DNA of 56,131 bases from Ruminococcus sp. (GTDB lineage Bacteria > Bacillota > Clostridia > Oscillospirales > Acutalibacteraceae): positions 1 through 56,131 of the forward strand of contig JAFUIK010000033.1 in the NCBI GenBank assembly GCA_017473955.1, read 5' to 3'. Shown here in pieces: positions 1-8,516 of the stretch. Within the stretch, counting starts at the first letter, position 1, and each line of letters begins with the position of its first letter. The translations under genes and the position numbers were made by a program. The notes below the pieces were generated by a model, which was not told the origin of the DNA, did not search any database, and saw only the letters and a program-made list of their open reading frames with translations.

Positions 1-629
1 CCCAGTTCTTCAAGGTCAGACAGTGTACGCTTGAGCTCTTCACCATCATTATAGCCCGGACAGCAGACAATCTGAGTGTTAATCTCGATTGAGCTGTCCG
101 CTAAACGCCTTAAATGCTTTAAAGCATCTCCAGCAAAACGATTGTTCATCATCTTGCATCGAAGCTCCTCGTTGGTAGTGTGAACCGAGATATTCACAGG
201 ACTAATGTGCATTTTAATAATCCTGTCAACCTCGTGCTCAGTGATATTTGTGAGCGTAATATAGTTGCCAAATAAAAACGACAGACGTGAGTCATCGTCC
301 TTGAAATAAAGAGTCTCACGCATACCCTTTGGCAACTGGTCGATAAAGCAGAAGATACACTTGTTTCTACAGCTTTTCTGCTCATCCATAAGATAAGTAT
401 CAAATAAAAGTCCAAGCTCGTCATACTCAGGCTTTCTGAGGTTAAGCGTACGCTCTTCGCCCTTTGGATTCCTGATAACAAGCTCAAGCTCTTTAGAAAA
501 CTGGTAAAAACGATAATCAAGCACATCGATAATCTCGTTTGAGTTAATCGACACAAGATACTCGCCCGATTTAATATCACAGCGTGATGCGTGGCTATGA
601 GGTTCTATACTATTAATTTTTACTGACAC
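1..629 (-). CDS. DUF512-type radical SAM protein, 3' end outside window
   Basis: Reading the minus strand from a GTG at 629 gives about 209 codons that run off the window edge. The N-terminus resembles a short PDZ-like segment (SVKINSIEPHSHA), followed at about residue 90 by CRNKCIFCFIDQLPKGMR, the cysteine cluster of the DUF512 (YtqA-neighbour, Fe-S) family found in Clostridia. The product is probably an iron-sulfur protein of unknown reaction. A GGGAGG ribosome-binding site sits 7 nt before this GTG; an earlier in-frame GTG at 635 lies directly against it and is less likely. The C-terminal DUF512 domain is not in view. Family assignment is from the cysteine motif and general recall. Confidence 0.75.
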   Translation of the reverse strand, partial: MSVKINSIEPHSHASRCDIKSGEYLVSINSNEIIDVLDYRFYQFSKELELVIRNPKGEERTLNLRKPEYDELGLLFDTYLMDEQKSCRNKCIFCFIDQLPKGMRETLYFKDDDSRLSFLFGNYITLTNITEHEVDRIIKMHISPVNISVHTTNEELRCKMMNNRFAGDALKHLRRLADSSIEINTQIVCCPGYNDGEELKRTLSDLEEL

Positions 630-654
630 AGTCACACCTCCCATATAAAACAAA

Positions 655-683
655 AGGGCGGTCAGTAGTCCTGCCGCCTGATA
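655..683 (-). terminator. Terminator after rpmF
   Basis: On the minus strand GGCGG pairs with CCGCC around a short loop and is followed by TTTTG. It lies between the rpmF stop and the DUF512 start, so it probably ends the yceD-rpmF transcript. Confidence 0.6.
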
Positions 684-737
684 CTTTTGTTATTACGTCT
701 TGCCTCAGACTAAAGCTTGAGTCAGATGTCAAATCAA

Positions 738-923
738 TTATTCAGCATCTTTAGCGATAACCTGTCTGCCGTTGTACATACCACAGTTACCACATACTCT
801 GTGTGGAGCCTTGTACTCGCCGCAGTTAGGGCAAATTGAAAGAGCTGGAACAGGAAGCTTCCAAACGTTGTTTCTTCTCTTATCTCTTCTAGCTTTTGAT
901 GTCTTTCTAGCTGGTACTGCCAT
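738..923 (-). CDS. rpmF: 50S ribosomal protein L32
   Basis: This 61-aa basic protein is ribosomal protein L32 of the large subunit. It starts [17 protein letters not shown], the usual L32 N-terminus, and carries the zinc-ribbon pairs CPNC and CGNC (residues 32-49). Length is normal for a Firmicutes L32. It follows the DUF177 gene on the same strand with a 27-nt gap, the standard yceD-rpmF pairing seen across bacteria, and both are probably transcribed from the consensus promoter at 1493-1521. Confidence 0.97.
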   Translation of the reverse strand: MAVPARKTSKARRDKRRNNVWKLPVPALSICPNCGEYKAPHRVCGNCGMYNGRQVIAKDAE

Positions 924-950
924 GGGACTACCTCCTCTTAATAATATATG

Positions 951-1445
951 TTAGTCTAATAATTGCTTTAATGCTTCAAGTCTTGGGTCTATCTCGCGTT
1001 TATCACAATCACAATCGCCTAAGTTAAGATTATGTCCACATTTATGACAGAGACCTTGACAGTCTCCCTTGCAAAGATACTTAGACGGTAATGATAGCAA
1101 AATGTCGGTTGTGACAAGCTCGGATAAATCCAACTTGCAGTCAGTCGCTTCAATATACTCATCATTGTCGTCACTCTCGAGCGACTCGACCAATCTGTGA
1201 GAAAAATGCTCCTTGACGTTTTTTTCAACCTCAACAAAGCATCTGTCACACGGACGGGAGTAAAGATACTCAACGTCAATGTCGATAGTGACAAGGCCTG
1301 TCTTATTCTGAATAAGTGCGTATACGCTGACATCGGATTTGAATGGATATATCCCAGACAGCTCAACGTCAGACAAAGACAAGTTGTATCGGTGCTCGGA
1401 TTTCATACCCTCATTCACAAAGATGTCCTTTAGTGAAAGTAGCAT
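951..1445 (-). CDS. yceD: YceD/DUF177 family protein
   Basis: A 164-aa protein of the DUF177/YceD family, nearly always encoded before rpmF and linked in other bacteria to 23S rRNA or ribosome maturation. It has an N-terminal beta-rich part, a CDRC pair at about residue 67, and a C-terminal cysteine cluster (CKGDCQGLCHKCGHNL then DCDC) that probably binds zinc. A GGAGGG ribosome-binding site precedes the ATG. Its exact biochemical role is not settled; the family call is strong because of the rpmF neighbour and the C-terminal motif. Confidence 0.9.
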   Translation of the reverse strand: MLLSLKDIFVNEGMKSEHRYNLSLSDVELSGIYPFKSDVSVYALIQNKTGLVTIDIDVEYLYSRPCDRCFVEVEKNVKEHFSHRLVESLESDDNDEYIEATDCKLDLSELVTTDILLSLPSKYLCKGDCQGLCHKCGHNLNLGDCDCDKREIDPRLEALKQLLD

Positions 1446-1492
1446 TTAAATCCCTCCAATACGCAATAATGCATACTAAAACACTATTTAGT

Positions 1493-1521
1493 ATTATAAT
1501 AAACGCTGTACGAATTGTCAA
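1493..1521 (-). promoter_or_regulatory. Consensus sigma-A promoter for yceD-rpmF
   Basis: Minus-strand TTGACA (1516-1521) and TATAAT (1493-1498) are separated by 17 nt, a full match to the housekeeping consensus, about 50 nt upstream of the yceD start. Confidence 0.9.
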
Positions 1522-1593
1522 TAACAAAAAGCACAAAATTTTCGCACAATTAAACCACCTAAATCGTATTTTGTTTATTAAAAATATACACAA

Positions 1594-1627
1594 AAATATC
1601 CTCACGGAATAAACCGCGAGGATATTT
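1594..1627 (-). terminator. Terminator after alaS
   Basis: A hairpin with arms AAATATCCTC(A)CGG and CCG(C)GAGGATATTT and a 6-nt loop, with one mismatch, begins 18 nt past the alaS stop. The minus strand continues with a T-rich stretch. Confidence 0.8.
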
Positions 1628-1644
1628 CTATATAAGCATTAAAA

Positions 1645-4278
1645 TTAAGCGTTCAAAATTTCAGTTACGATACCCTGTACAGCAATGATAGCTTCGTCAG
1701 TTTTGTCAACATTCTTACCGCCAGCCATAGCCATATCCGGCTTACCGCCACCGTTACCACCTGCAATTTGAGCAACTTTCTTTACTATGTCGCCAGCCTT
1801 TAAGCCTTTAGCGATAGCAGCACTTGAGCAAGCACAAACAAAGGTTAACTTTTCACCGTTTACTGCAGCTAAAACTACAACACAGTCACCTACTTTGTCA
1901 GTAACCTTGTCACACATAGTCTTGAGCATATCAGGAGTTGAGCCCACGAACATACCTGTGATGACCTTTGTACCATCAACTACAGGTGCGTTGTTAACAA
2001 GTGCATCAATTTGAGAAGTTGCAAGCTGAGATTTCAGGCTCTCGATTTCCTTGTTCTTCATCTTGAGCTCAACAGCAACACGCTCTGCGCCCTGAACAAT
2101 TTCCTTAGGATTATTGATATGAAGGACCTGAGATATCGCAAACACAGCGTTAATCATATTGTTGAGATAATTGAGAACACCCTTGCCGGTAACAGCCTCG
2201 ATACGTCTTACACCAGCGGCAACAGAGCCTTCCTGTCTGATTTTAAACAAACCAAGAGCTGATGTATTACTTACGTGTGTACCACCGCAGAACTCAAGTG
2301 AATAGTCGCCAGCTTTAACAACACGTACAACATCGCCGTACTTCTCACCAAACAGTGCCATAGCACCGAGCTTTTTAGCTTCTTCAATCGGCATTTCCTG
2401 ACACATAACATCAACTGCTGAAAGAATCATAGCATTTACTTTTTCTTCAACGTCTAAAATCTCCTGAGCAGTCAAAGCTGAAAAATGAGTAAAGTCAAAA
2501 CGACAGAGGTCTTCTGACACTAACTGGCCAGCCTGCTGAACGTGAGAACCAAGAACCTCTCTTAAAGCTGCCTGTAACAAATGAGCAGCAGTATGGTTAC
2601 GTCTGATATCTTCACGTCTGTCGCCGTCAATAGCAGCTTTAACCTTATCAGAAACCTTAACAGAACCAGCAGTTACCTCACAAACGTGGAGGAATATGCC
2701 GTTATTATCCTTAGAAACGTTGTCAACATTGATAGTTGTGCCATCAAATGAGATAACACCTGTATCAGCAACCTGTCCACCGCTTTCAGCATAGAAAGGT
2801 GTTTTATCGAGTACCACTACGACACTCTCGCCCTCAACCGCAGCGTCAACACGCTCGCCATCTTTTATGATAGCAAGAACTTGAGCATCAGCCTCATAAT
2901 CAGTATAACCAACGAAATCTGTAGCAGAAATATCAGATAAATCTGTTGCATCAGAAACCCAAGCATCAGCACCTGCGTTCTTTCTGGCTTCACGGCTACG
3001 CTTCTTCTGCTCAACCATAAGAACCTTGTAACGCTCAACGTCTACTTCTATTCCCTTTTCACCTAAAATCTCACGAGTTAAATCAATAGGGAAGCCATAT
3101 GTATCGTTAAGCTTAAACGCGTCTTCACCGGATAACACTTGGATTGAGTCATCCTCAATGATGTTCTGGAGCATTTGGAAACCCTGCTCAATAGTTTTAG
3201 CGAAGTTCTCTTCCTCAACCTTAATAAGCTTTGTAATATATTCCTGTTTATCAACAAGCTCAGGATAAGCGGAAGCATTTTCTTTAATTACTGTTTCACA
3301 AACCTTGTAGAGGAAAGGTTCCTTCATACCAAGAAGTCTACCGTGGCGAGCACCTCGGCGAAGAAGTCTTCTTAAAACGTAGCCTCTGCCCTCGTTTGAT
3401 GGCATAACGCCGTCAGCAATCATAAATGTTGTAGAACGGATGTGGTCTGTGATAACTCGAAGTGAAATATCGCTCTTCTCACCCTCGCCGTACTTAACAC
3501 CTACGATATCAGAAATGTGCTTCATGATATTCTGAACAGTATCAACTAAGAAGAGGTTGTCAACGCCCTGCATTACGCAAGCAAGACGCTCAAGACCCAT
3601 ACCTGTATCAATGTTTGGATGCTCAAGTGGTGTGTAATTGTTGTTGCCGTCATTATCAAACTGTGTGAATACAAGGTTCCATACCTCTACAAAGCGGTCA
3701 CACTCACAACCAACTGCACAGTCAGGTGAGCCACAGCCCTTTTCTTCACCACGGTCAAAGTAAATTTCAGAACAAGGACCGCAAGGACCTGAGCCGTGCT
3801 CCCAGAAGTTATCAGCCTTGCCCAGTCTTACCATATGTGATGGGTCAACGCCTACTTCCTTTGTCCAGATTTCAAAAGCCTCATCGTCATCTTCGTAAAT
3901 AGAAACATAGAGCTTATCAACAGGCATTTCGAGCTCTTTAGTAAAGAACTCCCACGCCCAGGCTGTAGCCTCATGCTTGAAATAGTCACCAAACGAGAAG
4001 TTACCAAGCATTTCAAAATATGTACCGTGACGAGCTGTGATACCGACACGCTCAATATCAGGGGTACGAATACACTTCTGACAAGTTGTAACACGCTTTC
4101 TAGGTGGGGTAATCTCACCTGTGAAATACTTTTTCATTGGTGCCATACCAGAGTTGATAAGAAGTAAAGAATTGTCATCCTTTGGGATAAGCGGGAAGCT
4201 AGAAAGTCTTAAATGACCTTTACTTTCCATAAAACTCAGAAACTTTTCTCTGAGCTCGTTAAGTCCTGTCCACTGCAT
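1645..4278 (-). CDS. alaS: Alanine-tRNA ligase
   Basis: An 877-aa class II alanyl-tRNA synthetase that charges tRNA-Ala. The N-terminal catalytic core starts WTGLNELREKFLSFMESKGH and contains NSGMAPMKKYF and the RRGARHGRLLG segment. The editing domain has HTAAHLLQAALREVLG (about residue 560) and CGGTHV (about 665), the zinc/editing signature. The C-terminal DHHA1-like domain ends in GGNGGGKPDMAMAGG. Length is normal. Start is supported by AAGGAGA upstream of the ATG. Expression is controlled by the T-box leader at 4388-4614. Confidence 0.98.
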   Translation of the reverse strand: MQWTGLNELREKFLSFMESKGHLRLSSFPLIPKDDNSLLLINSGMAPMKKYFTGEITPPRKRVTTCQKCIRTPDIERVGITARHGTYFEMLGNFSFGDYFKHEATAWAWEFFTKELEMPVDKLYVSIYEDDDEAFEIWTKEVGVDPSHMVRLGKADNFWEHGSGPCGPCSEIYFDRGEEKGCGSPDCAVGCECDRFVEVWNLVFTQFDNDGNNNYTPLEHPNIDTGMGLERLACVMQGVDNLFLVDTVQNIMKHISDIVGVKYGEGEKSDISLRVITDHIRSTTFMIADGVMPSNEGRGYVLRRLLRRGARHGRLLGMKEPFLYKVCETVIKENASAYPELVDKQEYITKLIKVEEENFAKTIEQGFQMLQNIIEDDSIQVLSGEDAFKLNDTYGFPIDLTREILGEKGIEVDVERYKVLMVEQKKRSREARKNAGADAWVSDATDLSDISATDFVGYTDYEADAQVLAIIKDGERVDAAVEGESVVVVLDKTPFYAESGGQVADTGVISFDGTTINVDNVSKDNNGIFLHVCEVTAGSVKVSDKVKAAIDGDRREDIRRNHTAAHLLQAALREVLGSHVQQAGQLVSEDLCRFDFTHFSALTAQEILDVEEKVNAMILSAVDVMCQEMPIEEAKKLGAMALFGEKYGDVVRVVKAGDYSLEFCGGTHVSNTSALGLFKIRQEGSVAAGVRRIEAVTGKGVLNYLNNMINAVFAISQVLHINNPKEIVQGAERVAVELKMKNKEIESLKSQLATSQIDALVNNAPVVDGTKVITGMFVGSTPDMLKTMCDKVTDKVGDCVVVLAAVNGEKLTFVCACSSAAIAKGLKAGDIVKKVAQIAGGNGGGKPDMAMAGGKNVDKTDEAIIAVQGIVTEILNA

Positions 4279-4350
4279 AATTAATATCTCCTTTTACGGG
4301 AGGTCGCAAAGACTCCCTACAAAATTTTAATCTTTAGGTGTTTCACACGA

Positions 4351-4375
4351 CGAACGACCGATAGTCGCCCCTACG
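4351..4375. repeat. Short GC-rich palindromic sequence in the alaS leader
   Basis: The minus strand reads GTAGGGGCGACTATCGGTCG, between the T-box terminator and the alaS start. It stands out from its AT-rich surroundings and resembles short interspersed sequences I recall from related Clostridia genomes. Only this copy is in the window, so repeat status is a guess. Confidence 0.3.
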
Positions 4376-4387
4376 ATTATTATAAAA

Positions 4388-4614
4388 TAAAAAGCCTGTC
4401 CCAGAATATGGGACAGGCTGACCTGCGGTACCACCCAAATTGACGATTTAATAACCGCCCACTTGATTTTCTTTAACGCAGAAATACGCTGTGCTTTCAC
4501 ACAGAGGCTCGAAGGTAGCTGCAAAACGGTGATGTAAGGACATTTCAGCAAGCTGTCCTCTCTCTTTGACAACACTAATGTTTTACTCGTCTTGTCACAG
4601 CCAAAAATTATATC
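4388..4614 (-). promoter_or_regulatory. T-box leader (tRNA-Ala sensing) of alaS
   Basis: The transcript contains the T-box core GGTGGTACCGC (about 4425-4436), whose bulge pairs with the tRNA acceptor end, and directly after it a terminator with 10-bp arms (4393-4402 and 4410-4419) followed by a U-tract. Upstream are an AGTA element and a GCTACCTTCGAG segment; GCT (complement of 4517-4519) is the likely alanine specifier codon. Uncharged tRNA-Ala would favour the antiterminator and allow alaS expression. The specifier is my reading by comparison with T-box consensus and was not folded by program. Confidence 0.92.
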
Positions 4615-4620
4615 TATTTG

Positions 4621-4649
4621 ATTATAAAGCTCAAATCACTTAATGTCAA
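4621..4649 (-). promoter_or_regulatory. Consensus promoter for T-box/alaS
   Basis: Minus-strand TTGACA (4644-4649) and TATAAT (4621-4626) with a 17-nt spacer. The -35 box lies inside the last codons of the upstream U32 gene. Confidence 0.9.
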
Positions 4650-5865
4650 CAATTTTCTTTCTGATTACAGAGCCTTTTGGTATTTCTTTATCAACTTCCA
4701 TAAACAGCTTTTGCATTGCATGTGGAGCACTATCTACCATTTCGCCGTACTCATTTTTGAGCGACAACGCTTTCACTTCAAAAGAAAGACCTGATGGCGG
4801 TAGTACATCGAGTGTATCACCTACCAAAAACTTATTGCGTTGAGTGATTACAGCAACACCGTTTTCATAACTTTCACACACTGCAACCTGATTATAATGG
4901 CGTATATAACCACCGTTATCTGTAGTCTGACCTGGCTCGGTACCAAAGAAGAAGCCCGTTGAATATTCTCTATGAGAAATTTTTTCAAGTTCTTCTTTAA
5001 TCCACGGCTGGAGCTTATAACCCTCAGGGTCTTTCATATAATCGTTAAGAGCGTGTCGATAAGCGTTAGTTGTAACTGCTGTGTAATATGCCGACTTTGC
5101 TCTGCCCTCAATCTTAAAGCTACTGATACCCGCTTTATAAAGCTCATCAATATGCTCAATCATACATAGGTCGCGAGAGTTATAAAGATAAGTTCCGCCG
5201 TTTTCTTCAATAACAGGAAAAAACTGACCCTTGCGATTTTCTTCATACAGATGATACTTCCATCTGCACGGCTGAGCACAGTCACCTCTGTTTGCATCTC
5301 TGCCTGTCATAAACGATGAAATTAGACATCTGCCAGAAAAGGAAACACACATAGCACCATGTACAAAGCACTCAATTTCAAGCTCTTTCGGGATTTTTGC
5401 ACGCATCTGAGCAATTTCTTCAAGAGTCATTTCTCTTGCAAGAACTACTCGCGATGCACCCAGATTATACCAAGCATTCGCACTCTCGTAATTGATAATT
5501 CCGCCCTGAGTTGAGATATGACGCTCTACACTTGGTGCGTACTTTTTAGCCATTTCAAAAACACCTAAATCGGCGATAATGAAAGCATCAACTCCACATT
5601 CTTTTGCACAAGCGAGAAAATCAGGCATTTGTACGACATCTTCGTTTCTCGGCAAAGTATTGCAGGTTAGGTAAAGCTTTTTACCATTTTTATGCACTGT
5701 CTCACAAGCAACTTTTAATTCGTCTAAAGAAAAATTTTTAGACGCTGTACGCATTCCAAAATTCTTTCCGGCAACGTACACAGCGTCTGCACCAAAATTA
5801 AGTGCAGAGCTTAAACATTCCATATCTCCAGCAGGAGATAAAATTTCAGGTTTCATCATAATCAT
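4636..5865 (-). CDS. U32-family (peptidase-like) RNA hydroxylation protein
   Basis: A 409-aa member of the peptidase U32 family. Characterised relatives (TrhP, RlhA) take part in hydroxylation of uridine or cytidine in tRNA or 23S rRNA rather than proteolysis. The family signature is present: ECFVHGAMCVSFSGRCLISS (about residues 165-184), followed by RGDCAQPCRWKY. The N-terminal ILSPAGDMECLSSAL is the usual TIM-barrel start and the C-terminus resembles the collagenase-like extension. Length fits the tRNA (TrhP-like) branch, which is inference. The ATG overlaps the mltG stop as ATGA, so the two are translationally coupled. Confidence 0.88.
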   Translation of the reverse strand: MIMMKPEILSPAGDMECLSSALNFGADAVYVAGKNFGMRTASKNFSLDELKVACETVHKNGKKLYLTCNTLPRNEDVVQMPDFLACAKECGVDAFIIADLGVFEMAKKYAPSVERHISTQGGIINYESANAWYNLGASRVVLAREMTLEEIAQMRAKIPKELEIECFVHGAMCVSFSGRCLISSFMTGRDANRGDCAQPCRWKYHLYEENRKGQFFPVIEENGGTYLYNSRDLCMIEHIDELYKAGISSFKIEGRAKSAYYTAVTTNAYRHALNDYMKDPEGYKLQPWIKEELEKISHREYSTGFFFGTEPGQTTDNGGYIRHYNQVAVCESYENGVAVITQRNKFLVGDTLDVLPPSGLSFEVKALSLKNEYGEMVDSAPHAMQKLFMEVDKEIPKGSVIRKKIVDIK

Positions 5866-7280
5866 TCTATAAGTGATAGGTTATACTCGTGACCTTCTAT
5901 TGTTGACGCATAATAAGGTACCGAACCGTCATCAGTAGTAGCGTGACAGAAGAAGTAGTAATCTGTTTCATACGGACTTATTGCTGCTAAAATTGCAGTT
6001 TTTGATGGGTTACAGATAGGGCCTGCAGGCAAGCCGATAAATGTATTTGTGTCATAAGTACTCTTGTAGGTACCTCTGATTGATTCAGGTATATCTTTGT
6101 ATTCACGGTAAGGATAGTAAACAGTACAGTCACAGTTAAGCTGTGCTACACCCATCTCAACACCATTTTCAAGTCGATTGTGTAAAACAGAAGAAATATA
6201 ATACATATCCTCTTCGTTAGCAGCCTCAGCCTGAATGATAGAAGCAATAATTATAATTTCGTCTAAAGAATAATCAGAATCTTTCACAAGCTCTTCTATA
6301 GTTGTTTTACTACCGCCATAATACTTTTCTTCTTCGTAATAAACCTTGTTCTCATAGTTGTTAAGAAGCTTATAAATAGTAGACTCAGGGTCCTCGTTAA
6401 GGTAGAAATCGTAGGTATCAGGGAACAAATAACCCTCAAGCTTATAATAACGCTTGTCTTTGTCTTCCATATTCTTAAGAAATTCAAACTCCTCGTCAAA
6501 GTTGTCACTGTTGCACATATCAAGGAATTCCTGAACGTCGCTTGTTACACCCTCCTCGTGGAGCTTTGTAGCAATTTCGAGCACATTCATACCCTCTGTC
6601 AGCTGAACTGTAACGATATCGGTACGATTAATATTGCTCTGTAAGAAGTTAATAATAGCCTCATAGTCCTTGTCGGTTTCGATTTCAAAATTACCCTGTC
6701 TGAAATACTCAGCCTCGGTTGTAATATTAGCATAAAGTGTAAAATACTTTGCACTGTCAATTACTCCGTTGTCCTCAAGAATCTCAGCTATCTGCTCAAT
6801 GGATGGGTCAGCAGGTATACTGATTTGTGCAACCTTAGGGTCTTTTTCTCTTTCAATAGCAAGCAAATCATTTACGCCAACCATAATAACCTGTGATAAT
6901 ACAATCGCAACAAGCACAACCATAGTAAGCCATACCCATTTGAACATTTTCTGGTTACGCTTAGCCTTGTTTTTCTCGATACGCTTGTCCTCTTTGCTCT
7001 GCTGTTTGAGAGCTTTTTGAGACTCTTTTTCAATACGCTTTTTGGTATCGGAGTCACTGTAAGAGTTAATTTCGTTTGACTTCTTACGTTTCAATGGAGA
7101 CGAGCTCGAGGAATAGCCTCTGTACGACGTTTCATCGCTGTACTCGTGTACTTTTTGGGGTTCATCGTAGTCGTTATTCATAACACTTTTGTCAAAGCTA
7201 CGCTTAAACTCCTCCATCTTCTTTTTTCTGGTCTCTTCTATTGAGTCACCGGAATAATTATTGTTTTTAGTATCACTCAT
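5862..7280 (-). CDS. mltG: Endolytic transglycosylase MltG
   Basis: A 472-aa membrane-anchored lytic transglycosylase that cleaves nascent peptidoglycan and limits glycan length. A long charged cytoplasmic tail (1-112) precedes one membrane segment (about 114-136). The extracellular YceG domain has LEGYLFPDTY (281-290), the catalytic glutamate E352 in IIQAEAANEED, and downstream DTNTFIGLPAGPICNPS. The cytoplasmic tail is longer than in enterobacterial MltG, as is usual in Firmicutes. A GGAGG site precedes the start. It is coupled to the U32 gene by a 4-nt overlap. Confidence 0.94.
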   Translation of the reverse strand: MSDTKNNNYSGDSIEETRKKKMEEFKRSFDKSVMNNDYDEPQKVHEYSDETSYRGYSSSSSPLKRKKSNEINSYSDSDTKKRIEKESQKALKQQSKEDKRIEKNKAKRNQKMFKWVWLTMVVLVAIVLSQVIMVGVNDLLAIEREKDPKVAQISIPADPSIEQIAEILEDNGVIDSAKYFTLYANITTEAEYFRQGNFEIETDKDYEAIINFLQSNINRTDIVTVQLTEGMNVLEIATKLHEEGVTSDVQEFLDMCNSDNFDEEFEFLKNMEDKDKRYYKLEGYLFPDTYDFYLNEDPESTIYKLLNNYENKVYYEEEKYYGGSKTTIEELVKDSDYSLDEIIIIASIIQAEAANEEDMYYISSVLHNRLENGVEMGVAQLNCDCTVYYPYREYKDIPESIRGTYKSTYDTNTFIGLPAGPICNPSKTAILAAISPYETDYYFFCHATTDDGSVPYYASTIEGHEYNLSLIE

Positions 7281-7334
7281 AATTATCCTCCTTTTAATAG
7301 TTAAGTTAATTTATCCAAACCGCTACAAACGGAT

Positions 7335-7889
7335 TTATGTACGCTTAAGAAATAAATCGGAAACTATAATATCAACTGATACATCAGTTTTTTCGCTTTC
7401 AATCTGCGGTAATACATTATCGCCGTAAACAAGGCAGATTTTTTTACCGCTATACTGAGCCAAAAATCTGTCATAGCATCCTTTGCCGTATCCAACGCGA
7501 TTGCCAGACAAATCACAACAAAGTGCAGGAATAATGCAGATTGAATTTACAAAATCAGTAGCTTGGTTATCTCGGTTTATCGGTTCAAGTATTCCGAAAC
7601 GACCTATGCTTAATTCCTCAAAAGAATTTATACAATAAAAGCTTAGCGAATAGTCTTCATTTGTAACAGGAACAGCAACGCGTTTTTTGTTAGCAAATGC
7701 GGCTGCTATAATACCCTTAGTATCAATCTCACTATCAGTAGATACATAAACTAAAACACAATCGCAAGCTCTGTACTCGTCAGTCATTAAAAGCCTGCTT
7801 TGAATTTCAAGCTCAGCCTCACGCTTTTTTTCTTTACTTAAAGACTTGCGTTTCGATAAAAAATCAGCTCTTAGCTCCTGCTTAGTCAT
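7335..7889 (-). CDS. 5-formyltetrahydrofolate cyclo-ligase family protein
   Basis: A 184-aa protein that converts 5-formyl-THF plus ATP to 5,10-methenyl-THF in the folate cycle. The N-terminus MTKQELRADFLSKRKSLS matches the family, and the nucleotide-binding motif GYGKGCYDRFL lies near residue 137. I start at the ATG at 7889; a longer TTG-initiated frame to 7916 would overlap the previous gene more and adds atypical residues. An AGAAAGG site is about 12 nt upstream, so a GTG one codon earlier is also possible. The start overlaps the end of the broken DJ-1 gene by 8 nt. Confidence 0.9.
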   Translation of the reverse strand: MTKQELRADFLSKRKSLSKEKKREAELEIQSRLLMTDEYRACDCVLVYVSTDSEIDTKGIIAAAFANKKRVAVPVTNEDYSLSFYCINSFEELSIGRFGILEPINRDNQATDFVNSICIIPALCCDLSGNRVGYGKGCYDRFLAQYSGKKICLVYGDNVLPQIESEKTDVSVDIIVSDLFLKRT

Positions 7890-8432
7890 CACACTGCATC
7901 GCCTTTCTGATTTCAAGAGCTACACTCTCGTCTTTTAGCTTTGCAACCAAAGCAAGGGCAAAGTCAACAGAACAACCCGGACCTCTGCCGGTAACAATAT
8001 TACCATCAATCGTTACTCTCTCACCTGTAGTAACAGCACCTTTAAGCTCATTTCAAAACCCGGATAACAGGTAGCCTTCTTACCATTGAGTAAAGAAAGT
8101 CTGCCAAGCACTAATGGTGCTGCACAAATGGCTCCAACTAAAACATCATTCTCTGCACAGTAAATCGCAACAATTTTAGGCACATCATTTTTGCCAGTTG
8201 AGAGTGTTTCGGCACCCGGCATACCACCAGGATAAACAGCACATTCAATATTTGCTAAATTGACATCATCTGTTGTAATGTCAGCTTTGACCTCAATATT
8301 GTGTGAGCCTGTCACAGTAGAAGTACCATTGACAGAAACTGTACTGACCTCTACTTTCGCTCTCCTTAAAATATCAACACACGCTAAAGCTTCAATCTCT
8401 TCGAATCCGTCAGCTAAAAAAACATATACCAT
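7882..8432 (-). pseudogene. DJ-1/PfpI family protein, single-base frameshift
   Basis: The first frame (8432 down to 8013) encodes a DJ-1/YajL-type protein: DGFEEIE near the N-terminus holds the conserved glutamate and AICAAPLVLG holds the nucleophile cysteine. After KKATCYPGFE the frame shifts: it ends in an alien MSLKVLLLQVRE, while the next frame continues with the expected family C-terminus, NELKGAVTTGERV then IVTGRGPGCSVDFALALV, to a stop at 7882. Restoring one A in the A-run at 8051-8053 (minus strand GAAATG to GAAAATG) joins the two. Either a sequencing error or a recent lesion; the family acts as a glyoxalase/deglycase or chaperone. Confidence 0.85.
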
Positions 8433-8516
8433 AATAACCTCCCGTTATTTACAATGTCTGTAGTTAAGCACTGCCTTTGTGTGAACAAATTTTCCTTTTA
8501 GTTGATAACATCGCAG

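Noticed and set aside
194-580. Minus-strand frame near the left edge
   Set aside because: It is in another register than the DUF512 gene, whose cysteine motif and GTG start explain the region.
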